This document shows positions 1-6,306 of a stretch of DNA of 11,308 bases, one piece after another. The notes under the pieces were generated by a model, which saw only the letters and a program-made list of their open reading frames with translations, had not been told where the DNA came from and made no database searches. Source of the DNA: Bacteroidota bacterium (GTDB lineage Bacteria; Bacteroidota; Rhodothermia; Rhodothermales; UBA10348); assembly GCA_004356265.1 (NCBI GenBank), contig SMXK01000124.1, positions 1-11,308 on the forward strand, written 5' to 3'. The position numbers and the translations under genes were made by a program. Each line of letters begins with the position of its first letter. The stretch's first letter is position 1.

Positions 1-466
1 CTGGCAAGCGGGCCAATCCCGCTTCGCGCATGTTACGCGGGATCAGGATCCGGAGAGAACGCAGCGCTGCGATATCGACCAGAAAAGGTCCTCGAAGCTG
101 CCAGGAATACACGCCGCCATCTGGTTTGGTGCCATCCCCGAAACCCAAAAATCGCTTGAGAAGAATTTCAGATATTCGGACGGCAGCATCCGGAGCTTTA
201 TCGTTCGACCACGAAAAAGAATCAGGATCATCGGTCGAACCGACCGCGATTGAAGGCTCACCCGGATTAAGTCGCGGAAGAGGATCGCGCAAGACCTCGT
301 CGCCTTCGATCTCCGGCAGCATTTTGAATGGTTGTATTTTCAGATCTCCGTCCGGCATCCAGTCGAATTCGTCGAGTGAGACATCCACCGATAAGCGGCT
401 TCTCACGAGACTTTCCCATGTATTTCGATCGACCGCAGGAAAACAGCCGTTAAAAATTTTTGACAT
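1..466 (-). CDS. Methylmalonyl-CoA mutase small-subunit-like protein, N-terminal part (runs off left edge)
   Basis: An open minus-strand frame runs from an ATG at 466-464 to the window edge without a stop, giving about 155 residues. The start MSKIFNGCFPAVDRNTWESL, followed by a region ending DLKIQPF, resembles the opening of MutA-type small subunits of B12-dependent methylmalonyl-CoA mutase (FPPV..W...V..DL, then ..W....G..v.PF). Further on, at about residues 125-137, FLVDIAALRSLRIL resembles the family's F(F/L)xEIAKLRALRxL segment. MutA pairs with MutB to interconvert methylmalonyl-CoA and succinyl-CoA in the cytoplasm. The two motifs lie much closer together than in full-length MutA, so this looks like a compact, possibly non-catalytic form. 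It lies 25 bases downstream of the RNA methyltransferase gene on the same strand and may be cotranscribed. Family membership rests on these motifs from memory and is moderately certain. Confidence 0.55.
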   Translation of the reverse strand, partial: MSKIFNGCFPAVDRNTWESLVRSRLSVDVSLDEFDWMPDGDLKIQPFKMLPEIEGDEVLRDPLPRLNPGEPSIAVGSTDDPDSFSWSNDKAPDAAVRISEILLKRFLGFGDGTKPDGGVYSWQLRGPFLVDIAALRSLRILIPRNMREAGLARLP

Positions 467-491
467 GTATTACATCGACCAGTGTATCAGT

Positions 492-1022
492 TCATTGTCC
501 AAGATATACCCTGAGTATGTCATAAAGCGCTATCCCAGCCGCCACGGATACATTTAGTGATTGCTTCATCCCGAATTGAGGCAACTCGATGGCATAGTCA
601 CATTCGGCAAGTACATGCTCTGAAATTCCGGTGAGCTCATTTCCCACGACCAACATAATTGGAAAGATCTCCATGCCGAACTGCTTGATATCAACAGGAG
701 AGTCAGTAATTTCGACGCCAACCACAGTCGTACCCTCAGACTTGGCCTGTCGGATTGTTGTAACAGGGTCAGTAGTATGTATCCAAGGCACTGCGTCTTG
801 CGCACCGAGAGCGCTTTTGTGAACACCCTTATGATCAGCGGATGCGGTGACCCCTGCCAAGATGACTCGTTCTGCACGGACCGCGTCGGCCGTTCTGAAG
901 ATCGAACCAACGTTGTGGGCCGATCTGATATCTTCAAGCAATATGGAAATTGGATATCGTTGGGCAACCCGGAGGTCGGAAGGTGAGATGCGGGGGATCT
1001 CTTCGTGTTCGAGTTTTCTCAT
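492..1022 (-). CDS. SpoU/TrmH-family RNA 2'-O-methyltransferase
   Basis: A 176-residue SPOUT-class methyltransferase that would transfer a methyl group from S-adenosylmethionine to a ribose 2'-OH in tRNA or rRNA. All three SpoU motifs are visible: motif 1 at about residues 35-46 (AHNVGSIFRTADA, with the Asn and Arg), motif 2 at about 125-134 (VVGNELTGIS, with the Glu), and motif 3 at about 147-168 (LPQFGMKQSLNVSVAAGI), which forms the trefoil-knot cofactor site. The frame can be extended to a TTG at 1040. I chose the ATG at 1022 because MRKLEHEEIPR is how close relatives in Bacteroidota typically begin. It has no substrate-binding N-terminal extension, so it is a minimal TrmH-like enzyme of about usual length. 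The exact target nucleotide cannot be told. It is divergent from cmk with only 30 bases between the start codons. Confidence 0.9.
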   Translation of the reverse strand: MRKLEHEEIPRISPSDLRVAQRYPISILLEDIRSAHNVGSIFRTADAVRAERVILAGVTASADHKGVHKSALGAQDAVPWIHTTDPVTTIRQAKSEGTTVVGVEITDSPVDIKQFGMEIFPIMLVVGNELTGISEHVLAECDYAIELPQFGMKQSLNVSVAAGIALYDILRVYLGQ

Positions 1023-1052
1023 TCGAGGCGTCTTAATCAAAAACGAATATTT

Positions 1053-1727
1053 GTGATTGTTGCAATAGACGGCCCTGCCGGATCCGGCAAGAGTTCAACG
1101 GCCAGGCTTCTGGCAAAAAAACTGGGCTTTATTTATCTGGATACCGGGTCCATGTACAGGGCTATCGCCCTCCTGTTTCAGCGGCTTGGAATTGAACCTG
1201 GCGATTCGCGAATTGCTGAAATCCTGGATACAACCTGTATCGAAATACGCTATGACGAAGGAGTCATGCACGTATTATTGGATGAAGAGGATGTGTCTGA
1301 CTCCATTCGATCGACAGCCATCACTGAATTATCATCGCGTATCAGCACAATTGATGTCGTGCGAGAAAAATTGGTTGCAGAACAACGACGTATGGCGATG
1401 ATGTGTGAGCAGGACGGAGGCGGCGTCGTCATGGAAGGGCGAGATATAGGTACCGTCGTATTTCCGGATGCCGAGATCAAATTCTTCCTCGTCGCCGATG
1501 CCTCGGAGCGTGCGCGACGAAGACTCCTGCAATACGAAGAGTCAGGAATCGACGCCGATTACGATCAGATTCTGGCTGATATCGTTGACCGCGATATTCG
1601 TGACACAAGCAGAAAAAATTCTCCGTTGAAGCAGGCAGAAGATGCAAAAGTAATTGACACAACCCACCTCTCTTTCGATGAACAAGTCACAATCATGGAG
1701 GCCGCTATAAGGGAACGGAGGCATTGA
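1053..1727 (+). CDS. cmk: (d)CMP kinase (cytidylate kinase)
   Basis: The 224-residue protein phosphorylates CMP and dCMP to the diphosphates using ATP, in cytoplasmic pyrimidine nucleotide salvage and supply. The P-loop GPAGSGKSS is at residues 7-15, the nucleotide-binding DTGSMYRA at 30-37, GRDIGTVVFPDAE at 129-141, an Arg-rich lid at about 150-158 (ASERARRRL), and the CMP-binding RDIRDTSRKNSPLK at about 180-193. The length is normal for bacterial Cmk. I place the start at the GTG at 1053, which gives MIVAIDGPAGSGKS, the family's usual beginning. Upstream in-frame codons would add 16 residues overlapping the divergent methyltransferase gene, which is unlikely. rpsA follows on the same strand after a 158-base gap, the widespread cmk-rpsA arrangement. 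Confidence 0.95.
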   Translation: MIVAIDGPAGSGKSSTARLLAKKLGFIYLDTGSMYRAIALLFQRLGIEPGDSRIAEILDTTCIEIRYDEGVMHVLLDEEDVSDSIRSTAITELSSRISTIDVVREKLVAEQRRMAMMCEQDGGGVVMEGRDIGTVVFPDAEIKFFLVADASERARRRLLQYEESGIDADYDQILADIVDRDIRDTSRKNSPLKQAEDAKVIDTTHLSFDEQVTIMEAAIRERRH

Positions 1728-1885
1728 GGATTCGTACCAATATGCTGCTTGAGTAATCCCGTTCAGGAGACATGGAGGCCTTCTGAATTTTCTGAAAACT
1801 AAACCCAGCGGACAGCACCTGCACCCTCCATCAAACTCTTTCTCTGTGGAAGAAATGCGACAGGTGTCACGTTCGAATTGAAATT
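1728..1885 (+). other. cmk-rpsA intergenic leader region
   Basis: These 158 bases precede rpsA and may hold its promoter or a leader involved in S1 autoregulation, as known for rpsA in enterobacteria. I see no terminator, no clear promoter and no Shine-Dalgarno next to the ATG. The stretch just before the start (cgaattgaaatt) is AT-rich, which suits S1-dependent initiation. Confidence 0.35.
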
Positions 1886-4300
1886 ATGGCTGAAGAACAG
1901 CAAAAACCTACCCAGGAGGAAGAAGGAGTTTCTCCCGATTCGTCTCCGGAAGTGACCGAGGCGGTTGCCGAGGCGCCAGAGAATACAGTGGAAGATGCAC
2001 CTGCGGAAGATTCCGTTGAAGATGCACCTGCGGAAGATTCCGTTGAAGATGCTCCCGCAGCAGAAGTCATTGAACAGACTGAAGAAGCACAGACTGAAGA
2101 AGCGAATACAGAAGAAGCTGCGACGATTGAAAATGTAGCGGCCGAGGAAGAGGAAAAAGTAGCAGCCACCGACGAAACACCCGAAGAACCTGCAACCGCA
2201 ACCGCCCCCGCTACCGGCATGATCGGATACACGGGCGCGATCATCGGAGATGTTATTTCGCTGGCCGATCTGGACGACGGCGTGGAAGCTTCCGAAAAGG
2301 AGATGGGGCTGGAAGAGCTCCGCCAGATGGTCGAAAAAACGCTGACAAACGTCACCGAGCACGAAATCGTGATCGGGCGTATTGTTACTCTCGATGAGAA
2401 AGACGTTGTAATCGATATCGGATTTAAGAGTGACGGCATTGTCTCACGCAGTGAATTCAGTGAAGAACTGGCTGAAGGTGATGAGGTTGAAGTTTATCTC
2501 GAACGAATCGAAGATTATCACGGACAACTTGTTCTTTCGAAATCGAAGGCAGATACAGTCCGTCGTTGGAGACGAATTGAAGAAGCCCACGAGAACGAAG
2601 AAGTTATCGAAGGAACGATTGTACGCCGAATTAAAGGCGGTATGATCGTCGAACTATTTGACGGAATGGAAGCATTCCTGCCCGGATCTCAGATCGACGT
2701 TCGCCCGGTTCGCGATTTCGACGCCTATCTCGATAAGAGAATGGAGTTCAAAATCGTCAAGTTGAATCCTGTCAACGAAAACATTGTCGTTTCTCACAAA
2801 GCTCTTATCGAAAAGGATTTACAGGCACAGCGCCAGACGATTCTTTCGACTATGGAGCCCGGTCAGATTCTTCAGGGCATCGTCAAGAACATCACAGACT
2901 TCGGTGTATTCATCGATCTCGGTGGCGTCGACGGCCTTCTGCACATCACCGATCTGTCGTGGGGCCGAGTAAGCCATCCATCAGAACTGGTATCACTCGA
3001 CGAAGAGTTGAATGTAGTGGTGTTGGATTACGACAAGGAACGTCAACGTATTTCGTTGGGTCTGAAACAACTTCAGCCTCATCCGTGGGATGAAATCGAA
3101 GCTAAATTCACGACCGCAGATACCGTCGAAGGAAAAGTGGTTTCGATCACTGATTACGGAGCATTTGTTGAACTCCAGAAAGGAATCGAAGGCCTGGTTC
3201 ATATCTCAGAAATGAGTTGGACAGAGCATATTCGTCACCCGAGTCAAATCGTTTCTCTTGGTCAGCTGGTGCAGGTTAAAATCCTGAACATTGACACCGA
3301 AGGGAAGAAGATCTCGCTTGGCATGAAACAGCTTCAGCCAGATCCATGGCAAAATATCGCCGATCGGTATCCGCCGGGAACGGTCATGAACGGCAAGGTT
3401 CGCAACATCACAAACTTCGGAGTGTTTGTTGAAATCGAGCCAGGAATCGACGGTCTCGTTCACATCAGTGACTTGTCCTGGACAAAGAGGATTCGCCACC
3501 CCAGTGAGATGGTGAAAAAGGGGCAGGAGCTCGATGTCGTTGTGTTGAACATTGATACCGACGATCGTAGGATTTCACTGGGTCATAAACAGGTTGAAAC
3601 CAATCCTTGGAATCAGCTGGCCCAGATTTATGCGGAAGGAGAGAAAACGACTGCAAAAGTTCTACGCCTTGAAAACAAAGGTCTCATTGTTGAACTTCCG
3701 CTCGAGGTTGAAGCATTTGTACCGGTGGGTGAGCTTAAAAATGGTACAACCCTGGCACAATCCTACCCGGTCGATCACGAGTTCGAAGAGTTGACCATCA
3801 TTCGTTTTGCAGCAGGCAAGAAAGAAATCATCCTGAGTGAAACGGCTGAAGGAAAAATCAAGGAACGTCAGGAAAGGGACACCGAACGTCGCGAAAAAGA
3901 TGCGGAACGCAAGCAGCAAAGATCTGATCTCGCAACGCACATGCATGGCGAAGAAGCGTCCGCTGGCCCGACAACGGTTGGTGAGTTGAGCGGTCTTGCA
4001 GATCTGAAAGCAAAACTCGAGGCACAGGAAGCCGAGAATGGTGCTGGAGACGATGCAGTCGCGGAAGAAGAAGTGGTGACCGAAGAGTCCGCCGCTGAAA
4101 CTGATCACGCTCCAAAAGCCAAAACCAAGGCAAAGGCAAAAACGAAAGTCAAACCAAAAGCCAAACCAAAAGCCAAAGTGAAGAAAAAGGAAGCTGCCGA
4201 AGCTATTCCGGAAGCTGAAGCAGGTGAAGCAGAAGCAGGTGAAGCAGAAGCTGAGCCTGAGAAGGCAGAAGCCGAGCCTAAAGCTGAGGAGGATGCATGA
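1886..4300 (+). CDS. rpsA: 30S ribosomal protein S1 with long acidic N-terminus and Lys/Glu-rich tail
   Basis: This 804-residue protein has six S1 (OB-fold) RNA-binding domains at about residues 160-220, 240-305, 327-395, 412-482, 498-569 and 584-652. Domains 3-5 are the most regular, with repeated HIxDLSW/HISEMSW, (I/V)xHPS and ISLGxKQ signatures. S1 sits on the 30S subunit and helps recruit and unfold mRNA, which matters where Shine-Dalgarno sequences are weak, as seems true here. The protein is longer than E. coli S1 (about 557 residues). The extra length is an acidic N-terminus of about 150 residues rich in Glu, Ala and Asp, a charged linker at about 655-690, and a tail with a Lys/Ala stretch at about 740-768 followed by Glu/Ala repeats. 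The start is an ATG without a visible ribosome binding site. An intrinsic terminator follows 60 bases after the stop. Confidence 0.95.
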   Translation: MAEEQQKPTQEEEGVSPDSSPEVTEAVAEAPENTVEDAPAEDSVEDAPAEDSVEDAPAAEVIEQTEEAQTEEANTEEAATIENVAAEEEEKVAATDETPEEPATATAPATGMIGYTGAIIGDVISLADLDDGVEASEKEMGLEELRQMVEKTLTNVTEHEIVIGRIVTLDEKDVVIDIGFKSDGIVSRSEFSEELAEGDEVEVYLERIEDYHGQLVLSKSKADTVRRWRRIEEAHENEEVIEGTIVRRIKGGMIVELFDGMEAFLPGSQIDVRPVRDFDAYLDKRMEFKIVKLNPVNENIVVSHKALIEKDLQAQRQTILSTMEPGQILQGIVKNITDFGVFIDLGGVDGLLHITDLSWGRVSHPSELVSLDEELNVVVLDYDKERQRISLGLKQLQPHPWDEIEAKFTTADTVEGKVVSITDYGAFVELQKGIEGLVHISEMSWTEHIRHPSQIVSLGQLVQVKILNIDTEGKKISLGMKQLQPDPWQNIADRYPPGTVMNGKVRNITNFGVFVEIEPGIDGLVHISDLSWTKRIRHPSEMVKKGQELDVVVLNIDTDDRRISLGHKQVETNPWNQLAQIYAEGEKTTAKVLRLENKGLIVELPLEVEAFVPVGELKNGTTLAQSYPVDHEFEELTIIRFAAGKKEIILSETAEGKIKERQERDTERREKDAERKQQRSDLATHMHGEEASAGPTTVGELSGLADLKAKLEAQEAENGAGDDAVAEEEVVTEESAAETDHAPKAKTKAKAKTKVKPKAKPKAKVKKKEAAEAIPEAEAGEAEAGEAEAEPEKAEAEPKAEEDA
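1991..2066 (+). repeat. 27-base tandem repeat inside rpsA (2 exact copies plus a decayed third)
   Basis: Two identical adjacent 27-base units at 1991-2017 and 2018-2044 each encode EDAPAEDSV. They are followed by a divergent third unit starting at 2045 (EDAPAAEVI). The unit is a multiple of three, so copy-number change would keep the frame. It lies in the acidic N-terminal extension of S1, residues 36-62. Confidence 0.9.
4151..4246 (+). repeat. Short tandem repeats in the 3' end of rpsA (12-base and 15-base units)
   Basis: A 12-base unit occurs twice back-to-back at 4151-4174, encoding KPKA twice within the Lys-rich stretch. A 15-base unit occurs twice at 4217-4246, encoding EAGEA twice within the Glu/Ala-rich end. 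Both keep the reading frame and look like slippage-generated, low-complexity tail expansions. Confidence 0.8.
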
Positions 4301-4359
4301 TCCTGGTTGATCTGACAACGCTGGCGCTGCCGGTGTTGAATTTCAGATGAGCATATTAA

Positions 4360-4390
4360 GGGGCGGCGCGATAGCGCCGCCCCTTTTTTT
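4360..4390 (+). terminator. Strong intrinsic (Rho-independent) terminator after rpsA
   Basis: A perfect 10-base-pair, all-GC stem is formed by ggggcggcgc at 4360-4369 and gcgccgcccc at 4374-4383. It has a 4-base loop (gata) and is followed directly by seven T residues at 4384-4390. It lies 60 bases after the rpsA stop codon and should end the cmk-rpsA transcript. Confidence 0.95.
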
Positions 4391-4401
4391 ATCTATACAA
4401 C

Positions 4402-4407
4402 TATAAT
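4402..4407 (+). promoter_or_regulatory. Possible -10 element (tataat) overlapping the first ATG of the HD-domain gene
   Basis: An exact tataat sits just after the rpsA terminator and overlaps the ATG at 4406. If it is a real -10 box, transcription would begin near 4414 and translation would have to use a later start, such as the ATG at 4460. There is no recognisable -35 at the expected distance, because that region is the terminator itself. The match may be chance. Confidence 0.2.
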
Positions 4408-5239
4408 GACCAATAAAAAATATCCAGATTGGAAAGCGAAGTCGCCGAAAGAGGCGCAAATGGAAAAAATTCTACTGAAGAAAACTGACGGGAAAGTTCG
4501 CACTCTCCTGGAAGGACTGTTTAAAGACGAAGAAATTTACCTGTATCACAGTTATGGAAACTCCGTTTCTGTTCGACGACTGGGATACAATGATCATGGG
4601 CCGGTTCACGCCCGGATCACTACGTACAACGCGTTCAAACTCTTAACTCTCTTGCACAGAAACGGCGTCGAAACCTCCCTGGAAGCCGAAGAGATAGCCT
4701 CCTTCGAAGATTCGGTTGTGGGAACCCTGCTCGGTTGTTTCCTGCACGATGTTGGAATGGCCGTTGCGAGGGACGCCCATGAATGGCATTCAATTACGCT
4801 TGCAGACGCATTTATCCAGAAGCACCTGCTCGCGATTTATCCGGGCGACGCAGCTATGCGGATTGTGCTTCGATCCATCGCTCATGAGGTAATCGTCGGT
4901 CATATGACACATACCAGGATACACTCGATCGAAGCAGGAGTTGTACTCATTGCCGACGGAACCGACATGTCCCGAGGCCGGTCCCGCATTCCGTCAAATC
5001 TGGACCGGGACCCGATGGTCGGCGATATGCATCGCTATTCGGCCAACTCAATATCCCGTGTTGATATTCAGGCGGGTGAAAACAAGCCCATCAGAATCAC
5101 AATCGAAATGGACAACGTGACGGGGTTATTCCAGCTCGAGGAGGTATTAATGGCCAAGGTGAAAGCGTCTCCGATCATGGGGTACCTTGAAATTGTGGCC
5201 CTCGTGAAAGGGCAGGAACCGAAATATTACCTCAGCTGA
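4406..5239 (+). CDS. HD-domain metal-dependent phosphohydrolase
   Basis: A 277-residue predicted cytoplasmic protein of the HD superfamily, which hydrolyses phosphomonoester or phosphodiester bonds with bound divalent metals. Candidate metal ligands are H64 in YNDHGPVHA, the H114-D115 doublet in CFLHDVGM, H125 in RDAHEWH, H160 and H166 in SIAHEVIVGHM, and D184 in IADGTDM. This order fits a complete HD fold in the N-terminal 190 residues. The C-terminal 80 residues, beginning after RSRIPSNLD, form a small unassigned domain. Similar stand-alone HD proteins with a YNDHG...HA motif occur in archaea and bacteria, but I know no established substrate. The start could be the ATG at 4406 or the ATG at 4460 (MEKILLKK). 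The gene is cut off from rpsA by the terminator and ends in an 8-base tail-to-tail overlap with the pseudogene on the other strand. Confidence 0.85.
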   Translation: MTNKKYPDWKAKSPKEAQMEKILLKKTDGKVRTLLEGLFKDEEIYLYHSYGNSVSVRRLGYNDHGPVHARITTYNAFKLLTLLHRNGVETSLEAEEIASFEDSVVGTLLGCFLHDVGMAVARDAHEWHSITLADAFIQKHLLAIYPGDAAMRIVLRSIAHEVIVGHMTHTRIHSIEAGVVLIADGTDMSRGRSRIPSNLDRDPMVGDMHRYSANSISRVDIQAGENKPIRITIEMDNVTGLFQLEEVLMAKVKASPIMGYLEIVALVKGQEPKYYLS

Positions 5240-6168
5240 GCCACTCCCACGCTAGAACTGCTGCTGCCAGGTCTTCGCACGCAGCGCCAACAGACTTAAA
5301 CAACGCAATTTCGTCGTCGGATGTGCGTCCCGGGTGATTGTTTTGAACCAGACCGGCCAGATCTGCGTGGATGTCCGAGAACTCAAAAACTCCTTTTTTG
5401 ACAGCCTGAATTAAATCTCGGGCGTCTGACTTGGCACCGCGCCTTGTGTCCACGAAAACACGAGCCATGGGAGCTGCTTTTGCATCTGTTTCTCGCATTT
5501 CGGGCGTCTAGGCTCCAATCAAATCGACGTGCACACCGGGTTTTAACCATTTTCCAAAAACCAATGCTTCTCGGCTCAACGTCGCGCATGAAATTATATC
5601 AGTCTGAGAACAGGCAGCTTCGAGATCTGGATTGGCTGGAGCCAGAAAGCCCTGTCTGGTGAGCTCTTCGGCTCACATTTCCGCCTTATCGTGGTTCCTG
5701 TTCCAGATCGTGGTCGACCATATATCCCGCACGCTACTGTGGGCCTGTGCCAGCGCAACGCACATGGAACCGGCCCCAATTATCAATACCGAGCGGCTAT
5801 TTTTTTCGACAAATAGCGGGAGGCCAGAGCTGACGCGGCGGAAGTCCGCAGAACAGTAATCTCTTTCCCATCCAGTAGAGCGACCGGTTCACCGGAAGAT
5901 CCGTCGAGCAACAGATAAGTTTCCATTACCGACGGAATTGATCTGGCAGCATTTTCAGGAAATATCGTTGCTGTCTTTATCCGAGATATCCCGCATCAGA
6001 CCAGGCTGGCATGACCATAAGGGTCGCGTCAAGACCATTCGGGCGTTTAATCAAATAGTCGGCCCTCACCGGATGTTCGACCGAACCTTTAAACGAATTA
6101 CCAGTAGCGTCGATTAGAGACGGATAGTCTAATACATTCCGAATCTGCTGTGCAGTCAGGATTCGCAT
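5232..6168 (-). pseudogene. Ornithine cyclodeaminase / mu-crystallin family pseudogene (two frameshifts, two nonsense codons)
   Basis: Read in three pieces, the minus strand encodes a full-length protein of roughly 312 residues of the ornithine cyclodeaminase/mu-crystallin family (NAD(P)-dependent; members convert ornithine to proline or reduce cyclic imino acids). Intact stretches include MRILTAQQIRNVLDYPSLID at the start, KTATIFPENAARSIPS, the Rossmann motif VLIIGAGSMCVALAQAH, IWNRNHDKAE, FGKWLKPGVHVDLIGA, and the C-terminal HPGRTSDDEIALFKSVGAA. Four lesions break it: a one-base loss giving a stop at 5979-5977, a one-base loss in the T-run at 5800-5806 (A-run on the coding strand), TGA at 5675-5673, and TAG at 5510-5508. 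The surviving C-terminal open piece (from an ATG at 5498) is too short to be active. The two point-nonsense codons argue against sequencing error alone. The start is divergent from the kinase gene. Confidence 0.9.
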
Positions 6169-6306
6169 CAAGGATTTGAATCTGATTGTACGGGAAGAAT
6201 TGCAGCCGTTTTCAGGGCAGTGTACCTTAGAGATCAGGACGCAACGAATACATTGTGTCTAAACGCTGCCGGAATGTAAGCGAACAGCCTCAATCTCGAC
6301 ACAACG

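Noticed and set aside
30..557. A 175-residue plus-strand frame, Ser/Arg-rich
   Set aside because: It lies antisense to the mutase-like and methyltransferase genes, is biased in composition, and has no recognisable domain; the minus-strand frames carry clear family motifs.
1799..2439. Two long minus-strand frames rich in Ser/Ala or Phe/Cys
   Set aside because: They mirror the acidic repeat region at the start of rpsA and show repetitive composition without domains.
4111..4260. Repeated units at the rpsA 3' end considered as a CRISPR or regulatory repeat array
   Set aside because: The units are 12-15 bases long, directly adjacent without spacers and in frame, consistent with coding low-complexity sequence.
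3662..4318. A 218-residue minus-strand frame, Phe/Cys/Leu-rich and membrane-like
   Set aside because: It is antisense to the low-complexity Lys/Glu-rich end of rpsA; its Phe/Cys richness is the mirror of the GAA/AAA codons there.
5594..5779. A 61-residue minus-strand open frame beginning MGPVPCALRW
   Set aside because: It is the wrong frame within the pseudogene; the adjacent frame reads as the conserved Rossmann and central part of ornithine cyclodeaminase.
6169..6306. Divergent gap between the pseudogene and the kinase gene, searched for promoters and small genes
   Set aside because: I saw no convincing promoter motif, inverted repeat or small open frame; it presumably holds the kinase promoter but nothing specific can be supported.
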